From positions 104,519-168,518 of the forward strand of contig NZ_HE997452.1 of assembly GCF_000312525.1 (NCBI RefSeq): a stretch of 64,000 nt of DNA, given 5' to 3'. Position 1 is the stretch's first letter; each line of letters starts with the position of its first letter. Shown here one piece after another: positions 8,050-16,173 of this stretch. Below the pieces are notes generated by a model, which saw only the letters and a list, made by a program, of their open reading frames with translations, ran no database searches and was not told the DNA's origin. This stretch comes from Bartonella florencae (GTDB lineage Bacteria > Pseudomonadota > Alphaproteobacteria > Rhizobiales > Rhizobiaceae). Position numbers and translations under genes: made by a program.

Positions 8050-9643
8050 GATACCCCAGTCCCCGCGCAATCATTTGCACCTTTGCCAAGCGTGCTGCCA
8101 AAGCATGATGATCCATCTCGCCCAACAATTCATCTAAGCCTTTGAGGATATCCTCATAACTTTTAGCCTCTCTCACAAGCTTTTTAAAAGGCTCTAAAAG
8201 GGGTTCTAAATCCTCTTCCCAGTCACTTAAAGCCTCACTCGAAAGCCGATCCAATTCGTCGTGATGTTTTCCACTCTGCTCTTTTCCACTCTTACCCTCT
8301 CTTGTCACAGAAACATCAAAAGCCCCCCCACAATCAGCACAAACATGAGCTTTTTGTTGCCCCGCACCATCCTCTTGTCCCCTCTCATCATCAGGCGCAT
8401 TATCAGGAGCCTTTAAAACATCTTCTTCCCTTTTTGGTTGCGAAAAGCCAATCTTATTGCGTACTTCTTGCGCCCCAACACGCAATCCTAGAGGCACAAG
8501 TTTTTCTAAAGCATCACTAATCGCTTTAATATCTTCATTTTCCGAAATCGGCCAATAGACAAGGGGGTAGCGCTCTTGGCGCCCAAAATTAATCTCAACA
8601 AAAGGTACAATCAAATCACGATTAGCTGTCAAAGCCAATTGCCGTGCATCAGCTCTGGCAATATCATGGCGCACATTTTCATGGATGCGGGCTTGCGAAA
8701 AAGACGCCCCATCATCCGTCGTCATGGTTTGCCCCAACACCCCTTTAGAGATCTGTCGATCTAAATATTCCGCCTTTGCGGCAAAAACCGCATTGCCACT
8801 GCCTCCTGCCGCTTCAATAAACTCAATCTCCATCTCTTTGGGAATAATCGCCGCCGCATCACTGGATAAATCACGTACCGCTTGAATAAGAACCCGCCGC
8901 TCTGCTTCAGAAGAGCTCGCACCATATTTACCTACACGCAAAGGCATGCCATAAACTTCTAAGAAAGCCATCCAATCTTTCAAGGTATAAGACTTAAACA
9001 AAAATGCCCAAGCCGCAAGTCTGGCAAGCCCAGAACGGATTGGCAATCCACTTTTTAACTTTGGTCTGTGAATGGAAAATTTATAAGCAGGCAGTTCACT
9101 TCCGTGCAAAGATCCCTCTTCTTTTAAACGCAAATGAAAACCGTCTCGCCTATCCAATTGAAAAAACCGCTGATCACGCCACCTCCATGCAACCGGCCAC
9201 CATTCTTTGGCACTCTTATCCCACAAGGTTTCAACAACCGCATAGCCTTTGCCCAAGGCATCTAACAAATCCGCCACATAATCATCAACAAAAGTAGGCG
9301 CGCTAATCACTTCGCGCACCGCATCGGCTATTCTTTTATCCTGTGCACTGTTGCTTGCCGCAATCACCCCAGGCTCCACCCCCGTGAGGGCATTTTTACG
9401 CATGCCAAGCACCGCACGATAATGCAAATCACGCTCTTCCATATCATCCGCGAGTTGGAAAAACTGCTCTGGATGCCCCCGTGCTGCCTGTTGCAAAATA
9501 TCGGCAAGTTGAAGAGGGGTGAGACCACTGACAATGGTTTGTGACCATACATCACGAACACCACCAATGCTTGGGCTTGCCACTTCCCGTTCCAATCCCT
9601 TTATATGAAGCGCCCTACCCCATTGATCAACCAGTTTTACCAT
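8042..9643 (-). CDS. Portal protein (Mu gp29-like, DUF935)
   Basis: 533 residues. DUF935 portal signs include LADDMEERDLHYRAVLGMRK near residue 65, GYAVVETLWDK near residue 132, and VYGMPLRVGKYG near residue 230. A C-terminal CADCG motif near residue 430 lies in a charged insert followed by a helical tail. It follows the terminase gene by 12 bp, the Mu order 28-29-F. It would form the DNA entry ring of the head. Confidence 0.92.
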   Translation of the reverse strand: MVKLVDQWGRALHIKGLEREVASPSIGGVRDVWSQTIVSGLTPLQLADILQQAARGHPEQFFQLADDMEERDLHYRAVLGMRKNALTGVEPGVIAASNSAQDKRIADAVREVISAPTFVDDYVADLLDALGKGYAVVETLWDKSAKEWWPVAWRWRDQRFFQLDRRDGFHLRLKEEGSLHGSELPAYKFSIHRPKLKSGLPIRSGLARLAAWAFLFKSYTLKDWMAFLEVYGMPLRVGKYGASSSEAERRVLIQAVRDLSSDAAAIIPKEMEIEFIEAAGGSGNAVFAAKAEYLDRQISKGVLGQTMTTDDGASFSQARIHENVRHDIARADARQLALTANRDLIVPFVEINFGRQERYPLVYWPISENEDIKAISDALEKLVPLGLRVGAQEVRNKIGFSQPKREEDVLKAPDNAPDDERGQEDGAGQQKAHVCADCGGAFDVSVTREGKSGKEQSGKHHDELDRLSSEALSDWEEDLEPLLEPFKKLVREAKSYEDILKGLDELLGEMDHHALAARLAKVQMIARGLGYHG

Positions 9644-9655
9644 CTCACAATTCCC

Positions 9656-11296
9656 TTAATAAATCTTTGATCGCATCGTTGAAACAAAAGCGGGTGAAAA
9701 GAGCGGACTTTCATCAAAGCTATAAACCTCTCTCACAGGCGTATATTCGTAAATTTCCGGCGTCTGGCGGCTAGCAAAATAAGCCAAAGCGCAAGCAATA
9801 GCACTATCCCCATGGCGCATAAAACCATCACTGCCTTTAAAACGATGATTGTCTGGAATTTTCACAATGCCATTGACATAAGCAAGTGCTTGATGATCCG
9901 CCACAATATCACTATCGCGCGGCAAAACAATAGACCCATCCCCAAAGGCTTCCAAATAAGCCGGCATTTCTTTGCCATACCAACTTTGCGACAATTGTAC
10001 TTCCCTCACACACGCCCCATAACGCTGCGCTGCTTTTTCGGCTAAATAAGCCCCATTGCCCCGCGCATCTAACGCGCCCCCTAACAAACGTGGCAATCCA
10101 CTAACCCCATAAAATAAAATCTCTCTTTGTTGATCAAACGGCATATTGCGCAATTCCACCATAAACCGTACACGGCGTACCAAATCTTGTCCCACTTCCA
10201 TCACCACAATCGAGGTGGCATCGCCTGAACGCGCAAAATCAACGCCAAAAACATGTTGGCGCCGCCGATCAAGCCGAACATGCAGAGGCTTTACATGCTT
10301 CTCACACCAAGAAAACGCCACTTGACTTCGTTGATCATCCGATTGGTTCTTAAACTGATCTACACAAGCAAAACGCAACACCGCAATATCTGGTACACAA
10401 CAATTTTCAATCTGCAAGCGCGTTAAAGCTGCCCCTTCTTGATCAGCCGGTATAGCATCCAATTCTTGCCGCATAGCACTCAAACGCACCCCATAAGAAG
10501 CACGGATCTGCTCTTCCCATTGTTGTTCTGCTTCCCTACTCCACCCCTCCCCCTTCATGGCGCAAACCCGTTTAAACAAGCCATTTTTAACAGCCTCACC
10601 AAAGGGGTAACGATGCAGAGAAAAAGGAACTTTGCCTGCACGCGCCTCACGGATCAGTTCATTGAAAGGATTAAGCACCCCATTGTGTGTTGAGATCACA
10701 CGGATTTTACCGCCCCAAATCAACAAGGCATTCACCGCATCCAAAACAGCGCGCACATCTTGATGAAACGCTGCCTCATCAATCACCACAATGCCCTGTA
10801 GTCCGCGAATATTTTCAGGGCGGCTTGAAAGCGCTTCAATGCGAAACCCCGAAGCAAAGCGTACCCGATAAGCAGAGATATATTTTGTCGACCCATCCTC
10901 TTTTTGATCTGGAAATAAAAATTCTTCCACATCCCCACTGTGGCTGGTAAGTACTCTCGCAAAATTGCTCACATAGCCAATAAATTCACGCCCCTTTTCT
11001 TTGGTATCACCAATGTAAAAAACATTATCGCCCCCCGCCTTAAACGTTGCCGCCGCAATCAGCGTATCATCTAGAGCCTCTGCAAAAGTAATGCCGGTCC
11101 GGCGCCCTTTCTCAACCAACTTTAAGGGAGATTTATCCTCAATCCATGCCCGTTGATGCGCCATCAAAACCCCTTCAGCTAAGGGATCTTTCTCTTTTGG
11201 AAAAGCACTTGTCTGCCAAAGATCAAAACCCAACCGATCACCATTTGCATCATTGTTTAAAGGAGTCTGTTCAAAAGCCTCACACCCTTCAACCAT
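9656..11296 (-). CDS. Terminase large subunit (Mu gp28-like)
   Basis: 546-residue DNA packaging motor. The ATPase half shows a divergent Walker A (EKGRRTGIT near residue 61) and Walker B (GIVVIDEAAF near residue 168). The nuclease half shows FGVDFARSGDATSIVV near residue 349 and ALDARGNGAYLAEKA near residue 409, giving the acidic residues of the RNase H-like fold. It overlaps the small-subunit gene by 8 bp. Length and order match Mu gp28. Confidence 0.93.
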   Translation of the reverse strand: MVEGCEAFEQTPLNNDANGDRLGFDLWQTSAFPKEKDPLAEGVLMAHQRAWIEDKSPLKLVEKGRRTGITFAEALDDTLIAAATFKAGGDNVFYIGDTKEKGREFIGYVSNFARVLTSHSGDVEEFLFPDQKEDGSTKYISAYRVRFASGFRIEALSSRPENIRGLQGIVVIDEAAFHQDVRAVLDAVNALLIWGGKIRVISTHNGVLNPFNELIREARAGKVPFSLHRYPFGEAVKNGLFKRVCAMKGEGWSREAEQQWEEQIRASYGVRLSAMRQELDAIPADQEGAALTRLQIENCCVPDIAVLRFACVDQFKNQSDDQRSQVAFSWCEKHVKPLHVRLDRRRQHVFGVDFARSGDATSIVVMEVGQDLVRRVRFMVELRNMPFDQQREILFYGVSGLPRLLGGALDARGNGAYLAEKAAQRYGACVREVQLSQSWYGKEMPAYLEAFGDGSIVLPRDSDIVADHQALAYVNGIVKIPDNHRFKGSDGFMRHGDSAIACALAYFASRQTPEIYEYTPVREVYSFDESPLFSPAFVSTMRSKIY

Positions 11297-11870
11297 GTTT
11301 TATCCCCAACACTTGCGCACGAATAGCCCTTGCCGTCTCTTCTGAGAGCCCCGCTGCTGCCGCTGCTACATCAACCGCTTTACTTGCCTTACTTGTAAAA
11401 TCCTTCTCTAATCTTTGCCGTCTGGTCGTAGATAAATGTTCAGCAGCCAAAACCCCTTTAAGCGCATTAGCCAACTCTTGGGCAGCCTTTGGCGAAAGGC
11501 TTTTCCCACTGCTTAACGTGGAAAAAATAAGCTCTTTAATCGCTGCAGCTGTTAACAGAGTAATATTATCAGAAGCTTTGGCATCAAAGCGCTGAGAGAG
11601 GCTTGCTGCTATTTCACGCGTTTGTTCTAAGCGCCGTGACATCACCGCGAGCCGCAAAGAATAACGATTAAAACTGGAAAAAGAGGGAATAGAAAAATTG
11701 AGACCCATTTCTTTTTTTAAAGCCTTCAAAGCTGCTTTAAACTCATCATAAATGGCTTTTTGCGTCTTTTCACGCCCATTTAAAGCTTCAGCCGCCTCTG
11801 CAATAATTTGATCACAAGCTTGTGGCAATAAATCAATCGCCGTTAAGCGTCCACGCCCGACCTTGCGCAT
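11289..11870 (-). CDS. Terminase small subunit-like protein (Mu gp27, DUF3486)
   Basis: 193 residues. The N-terminus GRGRLTAIDLLP is the DUF3486 signature, followed by helices and SIPSFSSFNRYSLRL, the second family motif. In Mu, gp27 is the presumed DNA-recognition partner of the gp28 terminase, which is the next gene here. Overlaps of 38 bp upstream and 8 bp downstream point to tight coupling. Confidence 0.88.
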   Translation of the reverse strand: MRKVGRGRLTAIDLLPQACDQIIAEAAEALNGREKTQKAIYDEFKAALKALKKEMGLNFSIPSFSSFNRYSLRLAVMSRRLEQTREIAASLSQRFDAKASDNITLLTAAAIKELIFSTLSSGKSLSPKAAQELANALKGVLAAEHLSTTRRQRLEKDFTSKASKAVDVAAAAAGLSEETARAIRAQVLGIKHG

Positions 11871-12189
11871 CCCTCACCTCGTCTTTTATCGATGAACGTT
11901 TGGGGCGCTTAATCCCTTCAATGGAAAAACTACGATCTAAATGACGCGCCCCCCGTTCTGTTAAAGCTACAAGCAAAACAGACCCCACACATTTTAATGT
12001 AACAGCGCCTTGATCTTCCATAAAAGCCAGTTCATTGTGCACAAAATCGCGATCACGCCGAATACCATAACTGTATAAAAGCCGCTCAATCATCGCACTC
12101 GATAACGTTTCGCTCCGCTCACAAGCAAGCCCTTTTAAAATAATCAACCGCGCTTCTTCACGGATGATTTTATCCATATCTGCTTTCAT
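11833..12189 (-). CDS. Small winged-helix-like phage protein (Mu gp26 position)
   Basis: 118 residues. An N-terminal helical part (EEARLIILKGLA) and a pattern helix-helix-beta hairpin (ELAFMEDQGAVTLKCVG, VLLVALTERGARHLD) look like a winged-helix fold. It occupies the place of Mu gp26 between the gp25-like and gp27-like genes. Function is unknown. It overlaps the next gene by 38 bp and the previous one by 4 bp. Confidence 0.65.
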   Translation of the reverse strand: MKADMDKIIREEARLIILKGLACERSETLSSAMIERLLYSYGIRRDRDFVHNELAFMEDQGAVTLKCVGSVLLVALTERGARHLDRSFSIEGIKRPKRSSIKDEVRDAQGRAWTLNGD

Positions 12190-12500
12190 TTCTTGGCATT
12201 CTCCAGTAAAAACTCTTGCAAGCGCTCACCTATGGCTGCCACCGGTTGTAATTGCGCAGAAAGCGTGTTGAGACGACCATCTAAGCGTTCCAGATTCACT
12301 TCCAACCTTTGCAAAGCATCACGATCTGGCAAAAAATCCATCTCTGTTTCTAATTTTTGCACACGCTCTTTAAGCGCAACGATATCTTTCAGCATTTCCT
12401 TAGCGCCAGAAGAAAAATAAGCTCTCAAAACACCACAAATCGCAACAACCGATAAAAGCAAAGACAACCAACCATTGGCCACACTAATATCCAAATTCAC
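12186..12500 (-). CDS. Small membrane/coiled-coil phage protein (Mu gp25, DUF2730-like)
   Basis: 104 residues with one N-terminal membrane helix (LSLLLSVVAICGVLRAYF) and a long coiled coil (IVALKERVQKLETEM, LQRLEVNLERLDGRL). This build and the position before the gp26/gp27-like genes match DUF2730 (Mu gp25). Role unknown. It overlaps its neighbours by 4 bp on both sides. Confidence 0.75.
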   Translation of the reverse strand: MNLDISVANGWLSLLLSVVAICGVLRAYFSSGAKEMLKDIVALKERVQKLETEMDFLPDRDALQRLEVNLERLDGRLNTLSAQLQPVAAIGERLQEFLLENAKK

Positions 12501-12778
12501 GAACCCCTCCTTGACTTCATTAAAATGGCTTTGACAGCTGCTCGTCTGTGCTGTTCGCAGATCAATAAAGCAGCACGATCACGGCTCCAATAATGCACCA
12601 CTTCGCGTGCATTCAAAGCGCGTTCGGGCAACAAAGAAGGGCGGGCACACACCATGCGAACAACAGGCGGCAATTCAACCGATAAAAACTGATAAGCAAA
12701 ACTATCCCTTGGCTTGGGTGTTGAGCAAGCGCACACGCTCAAGCCCAATGCCACCGCCAGTAGTTGGCAATACTGCAT
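12497..12778 (-). CDS. Rz1-like outer-membrane spanin lipoprotein
   Basis: 93 residues. A short signal peptide (LLAVALGLSV) is followed by a cysteine pair CAC at residues 16-18; residue 18 is the likely lipidated cysteine (VCAC box). Its start lies inside the preceding Rz-like gene in another frame, the classic nested Rz/Rz1 arrangement. It would span the periplasm with Rz to fuse the membranes at lysis. Longer than lambda Rz1. Confidence 0.65.
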   Translation of the reverse strand: MQYCQLLAVALGLSVCACSTPKPRDSFAYQFLSVELPPVVRMVCARPSLLPERALNAREVVHYWSRDRAALLICEQHRRAAVKAILMKSRRGS

Positions 12779-13040
12779 TGACCTCCTCCATTTTTGTAAG
12801 CCTTTGTCTTAAAGCAGAAATCACCCCTTGTGCTTGCAGCTCTGCTCTTTGTGCTGCCTCTCTTTGCTGTTGCTGCTCAAACTCTGCTTGTAGGGAAATC
12901 TTGGCAATTTCTAAGCGCCAATACACATCACGCGCTTTTTCTGCTTTTAAAACTTGCCCCTTCATCCAACCAAACAACATGAAAAGGAAAAGCGCAAAAA
13001 AAAGCACCCCAAAAGACAGCTTTAAAGAAGGATTAAACAT
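12702..13040 (-). CDS. Rz-like inner-membrane spanin
   Basis: 112 residues: one N-terminal membrane anchor (FGVLFFALFLFMLFGWM) then an extended coiled coil rich in Glu, Gln and Ala (LQAEFEQQQQREAAQRAEL). This is the i-spanin architecture. It starts 6 bp after the holin-like gene and overlaps the Rz1-like gene by 77 bp out of frame. GAAGG lies a few bases before the ATG. Confidence 0.7.
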   Translation of the reverse strand: MFNPSLKLSFGVLFFALFLFMLFGWMKGQVLKAEKARDVYWRLEIAKISLQAEFEQQQQREAAQRAELQAQGVISALRQRLTKMEEVNAVLPTTGGGIGLERVRLLNTQAKG

Positions 13041-13046
13041 TCACCT

Positions 13047-13319
13047 TCACCCCCTCCATAACCCATCATTGCACCCGTATTTCCCGCTCTCAGGAGGATT
13101 AAAACGCTTTCTATTGGAAAAATCCAAAGAACCAAAACCGCGATGCACTCCCAAATTCCCAACAATAATTGCCACCATCGAAGGAATAGAAATCGCCGCC
13201 ATATCAACAATACGGGGTGCTCCAAACAAACCTCCCAAAATGAGCAAAAAAATAACCCCCCAAGCAAACCAAAAGGACCACCATAAATAACGCCGAGACC
13301 CCCGATACGATGGCTTCAT
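13047..13319 (-). CDS. Putative holin
   Basis: 90 residues with a basic N-terminus and two hydrophobic segments (FWFAWGVIFLLILGGLFG; IVDMAAISIPSMVAIIVG), a small-holin layout. The ATG at 13319 overlaps the endolysin stop (ATGA), so release of endolysin and holin is linked. The holin call is by size, topology and position in the lysis cassette; no family motif is recognised. Confidence 0.6.
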   Translation of the reverse strand: MKPSYRGSRRYLWWSFWFAWGVIFLLILGGLFGAPRIVDMAAISIPSMVAIIVGNLGVHRGFGSLDFSNRKRFNPPESGKYGCNDGLWRG

Positions 13320-13897
13320 GACGTCACCTCGCATGAAAGCCCCAAAAGCTTTTTGGCCTGATTAAGATACGTTAAACGCTGAACAAGACCATTTTTCCCA
13401 CCATTAATCGCTTTGGTAATTCTAAGCAAATCATCTTGATCTGCTAACTTATTCAAGCCGTTCCTCTGCCAAAACCAAATGGCAGACCAAAGCGCTGCCG
13501 GAAATTTTTCCAGCACTTCTGGAAAAGCTTCACAATCAACCGCTTGTTCATCGACTAAGCCCCAAAACTTGCTAAAACGGCGATAATTATTACGCCCCGT
13601 CAATTGGATCAAACCACGCCCCTTAAAGCGCACACCATCACCAGGGTTGACATTGCCTAAATCACGCCGTCCTTCATAAGCGCGCCCTGAGGCATATTCA
13701 CAAAGGGTAAAAAAGCCATCACTCTCATGGGCACATTGGCTTAAAAAATGTGCAATACGCAAAGGTGTCGTGAGTGCCCCATAAGACAAAACTTCAGGCA
13801 AGAAACGTGCCATCTCAACAATAATATAATCTTGGCGCGCATGATGCGCCAATTTAGGCGCAAGTTGATGAAGAAAAGAAGCATCTATTGAAATCAT
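13316..13897 (-). CDS. GH19 family endolysin (chitinase-type muramidase)
   Basis: 193 residues. The glycoside hydrolase 19 core is clear: FLSQCAHESDGFFTL near residue 50 supplies the catalytic glutamate, ASGRAYEGRRDLGN follows, and FKGRGLIQLTGRNNY near residue 93 is the family signature. There is no signal peptide, so it depends on a holin. ATG 13897 is preferred to the TTG at 13912. A candidate Mor-type dyad is centred 72 bp upstream, so this is probably the first late gene. Confidence 0.92.
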   Translation of the reverse strand: MISIDASFLHQLAPKLAHHARQDYIIVEMARFLPEVLSYGALTTPLRIAHFLSQCAHESDGFFTLCEYASGRAYEGRRDLGNVNPGDGVRFKGRGLIQLTGRNNYRRFSKFWGLVDEQAVDCEAFPEVLEKFPAALWSAIWFWQRNGLNKLADQDDLLRITKAINGGKNGLVQRLTYLNQAKKLLGLSCEVTS

Positions 13898-13962
13898 AAA
13901 AAAACCGCTCAATGAATAAAATTCATTCGCAGTTTATGAAATCTCACCCCTCCAATATAAGC

Positions 13963-13975
13963 CTGACACTGTCAG
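13963..13975 (-). promoter_or_regulatory. Candidate Mor-type activator site upstream of the lysis operon
   Basis: Palindrome CTGACACTGTCAG, directly after the mor stop codon and centred 72 bp before the endolysin ATG. It shares its flanks with the copy at 6476-6488. The matching spacing to both downstream start codons is the main evidence for a promoter function. Confidence 0.65.
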
Positions 13976-14392
13976 TCAAATATCACAACACTCATAAAGT
14001 TCTGGAAATAACAAACCTTGGGGTTCTCGTGAAGAAATTCTCTTCTTTAAGCGATAAGCTGTGCGCACATGCATACCAGAAACCGCAGCCGCTGCATCCA
14101 CCGACCAGCCTTTTTGCAAGGCTTTGACCATTTTTTGCCGACGTTCAGCATCTCTACCAAGGGGGATAAGAAGGCGCACACCAGAACCATTAAAACAAAA
14201 ATACTTGATCAATTGCTCCGCCTCTTCAAACCCAACAATTTCAATCAACCAATCCGCATTCTCAAGACGCCCAGGGATATAAACTTCTCGCCCGCCAAAA
14301 GCCCGCATCATATTCCATGCTGCCTCACTGCCCGCAACAGCGGCTATTTCACGCAATAAGGCAGGAAAATCGCTATAGACTTCCTCGTGCAT
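13976..14392 (-). CDS. Mor/C-family transcription activator
   Basis: 138 residues. In Mu, Mor turns on the middle promoter. Family signs: an N-terminal dimerisation part (FPALLREIAAVAGSEAAW), GGREVYIPGRL near residue 33, and a C-terminal helix-turn-helix (KGWSVDAAAAVSGMHVRTAYR). It follows GemA by 6 bp and precedes the lysis genes, the Mu order. A candidate operator abuts its stop codon. No separate C gene is seen, so one protein may serve both steps. Confidence 0.88.
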   Translation of the reverse strand: MHEEVYSDFPALLREIAAVAGSEAAWNMMRAFGGREVYIPGRLENADWLIEIVGFEEAEQLIKYFCFNGSGVRLLIPLGRDAERRQKMVKALQKGWSVDAAAAVSGMHVRTAYRLKKRISSREPQGLLFPELYECCDI

Positions 14393-14398
14393 GCATGC

Positions 14399-15028
14399 TT
14401 ACCCCTCGCTTTTAACACCTTGACGAATAATCCGCCCCCAAACATTCATCACTTCTATAAAATCGCCCCCACTCATCTCGCCCAAAGCTTTACCACTTAA
14501 CGCCACAACACTTTGATGAAAAGCCCCAAGGTCAAATACAACATCGGGATTCAAACGCTTCCATTGGGCACGCAAAATTAAATATCCTGGCATCTTTTGC
14601 CAGGAATCTTGAATCTTTTTCCCCTTCCAGTCAACCCCACCCTCACGCTGCAACCAGCTTTTCAACGCCTCAATAGCTCTACACGCATCATCGCTATCGC
14701 GTAAAAAGCGAATATGATCAATCCCTGTCTGTCTTTTGACAAAACGCACCAAGGCTTGATCTGAACGATCACGAATGATGCCAAGATTCCACCCTGCAAT
14801 CCATAAAGCTTGAAGCTTTTTGGCATATTTGCCCTCTAAAAGCTTAGCTTTTGGTTGAAAACCACACGCGCGCATCTCATCCATCACCAAACGCTTCTCT
14901 AAAACACTCAAATCTTTTGCCGAGTACTTGCCTGTCAGACGATAAAGCAGTGCGCGATAGGTCTCATCATCAAGACCTAACGCGCGTTTGCTCATATGAA
15001 TAGCCGCTAAAGACATGGTTTCCCTCAC
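14399..15028 (-). CDS. GemA-like regulator (Mu gp16, DUF1018)
   Basis: 209 residues. DUF1018 signs: IHMSKRALGLDDETYRALL at residues 10-28 and WIAGWNLGIIRDRSDQALVR near residue 76. In Mu, GemA modulates host gene expression and DNA topology early in infection. It overlaps DUF3164 by 4 bp upstream and precedes the Mor-like gene. Confidence 0.88.
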   Translation of the reverse strand: MRETMSLAAIHMSKRALGLDDETYRALLYRLTGKYSAKDLSVLEKRLVMDEMRACGFQPKAKLLEGKYAKKLQALWIAGWNLGIIRDRSDQALVRFVKRQTGIDHIRFLRDSDDACRAIEALKSWLQREGGVDWKGKKIQDSWQKMPGYLILRAQWKRLNPDVVFDLGAFHQSVVALSGKALGEMSGGDFIEVMNVWGRIIRQGVKSEG

Positions 15029-15648
15029 GTCTTAGCCATATCAAGGGTCACCGCACGCCAAGGACTTTCTAATGTGTCTCGTTCATAAAAACGCACATAT
15101 TCCTTAGAGGTCGTCACACGGATGGCTTCACGGATTGCCCGCATTGCTTCTCTCCAGCGGGGATCACTGATATCCAAGCGCAACAGCATAAAAATTTCGC
15201 CCCGATTCACCTTGCCTTCCTTATCCGTATTAAAAGCACGCGTAATAATCGCACGGATTTCAGGGCGCGCATCCGCAGACCATTCATTCAAACACTCATC
15301 AAGAAGGCTTTTGGCAATTTGCAATTGCGGTCCAAAATCAAAGCTTTCTTGTACCTGCACCTTAATACGCTGCAAACCATCAAAACTTGTGTAAGTACAA
15401 TTGCCCTTTTTACCACGCCGCGCTACACCATATTCTTGCGCAAGCAAATTATCAAAATCACTCAAATCCGCAATCGTATGGTTGTTAAAACGCGCAATCC
15501 TTGCCGATAACTCCTTCGCATACCCCATAACCTTCCGCACCGTCTCATCTTCCAGCAAATCCGCAGGGCGGATCATATCCACCGGCACCAAAGCCCCTTT
15601 CGCATCCTTCATATAATGCGTGCCTTCAAGTTCAATCTGTTTATTCAT
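15025..15648 (-). CDS. DUF3164 family early phage protein
   Basis: 207 residues from the ATG at 15648. The start (YMKDAKGALVPVDMIRP) and the central GNCTYTSFDGLQRIKV are typical of DUF3164, common in Mu-like early regions and of unknown function; later RGEIFMLLRLDISDPRW fits the same family. The open frame continues upstream without a good start, so 15648 is preferred. Confidence 0.82.
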   Translation of the reverse strand: MNKQIELEGTHYMKDAKGALVPVDMIRPADLLEDETVRKVMGYAKELSARIARFNNHTIADLSDFDNLLAQEYGVARRGKKGNCTYTSFDGLQRIKVQVQESFDFGPQLQIAKSLLDECLNEWSADARPEIRAIITRAFNTDKEGKVNRGEIFMLLRLDISDPRWREAMRAIREAIRVTTSKEYVRFYERDTLESPWRAVTLDMAKT

Positions 15649-15913
15649 CGCAAAACTCCTCCTTCTTTTCCTGAAAACGACGAAACGGCAAAACTTCACC
15701 TGAATGAGGCGCACATCCCGCTTTCAATTGCCAACGACACCGCATAAGTTCATGTCCTAAAATGTGGTTATAGCCCGCTAAGCGCCGTAAATAATCATTC
15801 AATTCTCTCACATCTTGTCCATGCAAAAAAATCCCATTCAGTTCATGCTTCAAAAAGCCAGAGCGCAAAGCAATCAAGCAATCTCTCACCATATAAGGGT
15901 TCCGTTCCATCAT
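15641..15913 (-). CDS. Hypothetical early phage protein
   Basis: 90 residues, not recognised. Mostly helical and basic, with one long helix (DVRELNDYLRRLAGYNHIL). It overlaps the preceding gene by 4 bp (15910-15913) and the DUF3164 gene by 8 bp, which supports translation as part of the early operon. Confidence 0.6.
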   Translation of the reverse strand: MMERNPYMVRDCLIALRSGFLKHELNGIFLHGQDVRELNDYLRRLAGYNHILGHELMRCRWQLKAGCAPHSGEVLPFRRFQEKKEEFCDE

Positions 15914-16173
15914 TTTCCGCCTCCAAAATCCATATAAATCACACGATTGCTCTTATCCGCATCAGTGCTGTCACACTCACTCAAAACTTCTGAAACTTGG
16001 GCTTCCAAAACTGCACCCGCTTCACCCAAACGGTGAACACTCAACTCCAATTCAAGCGATAATGCCAAATCCACACACAATTTAAGTTCTTGGCTAATAT
16101 CCAAACCGCATTGATAATCATCATAAAGACCAACAAGCGTATCGGATAATTCCTTAGGGCTTAAGCTCATCAT
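15910..16173 (-). CDS. Hypothetical early phage protein
   Basis: 87 residues, not recognised. Acidic and helical (LKLCVDLALSLELELSVHRL), without a signal peptide or metal-binding motif. It overlaps the MuB-like gene by 4 bp and the next gene by 4 bp, so it is part of the early operon. Confidence 0.6.
   Translation of the reverse strand: MMSLSPKELSDTLVGLYDDYQCGLDISQELKLCVDLALSLELELSVHRLGEAGAVLEAQVSEVLSECDSTDADKSNRVIYMDFGGGK

Noticed and set aside
12607-13290. 227-codon open frame on the plus strand
   Set aside because: Antisense to the Rz/Rz1/holin genes; Lys/Ser/Pro-rich translation typical of a shadow frame.
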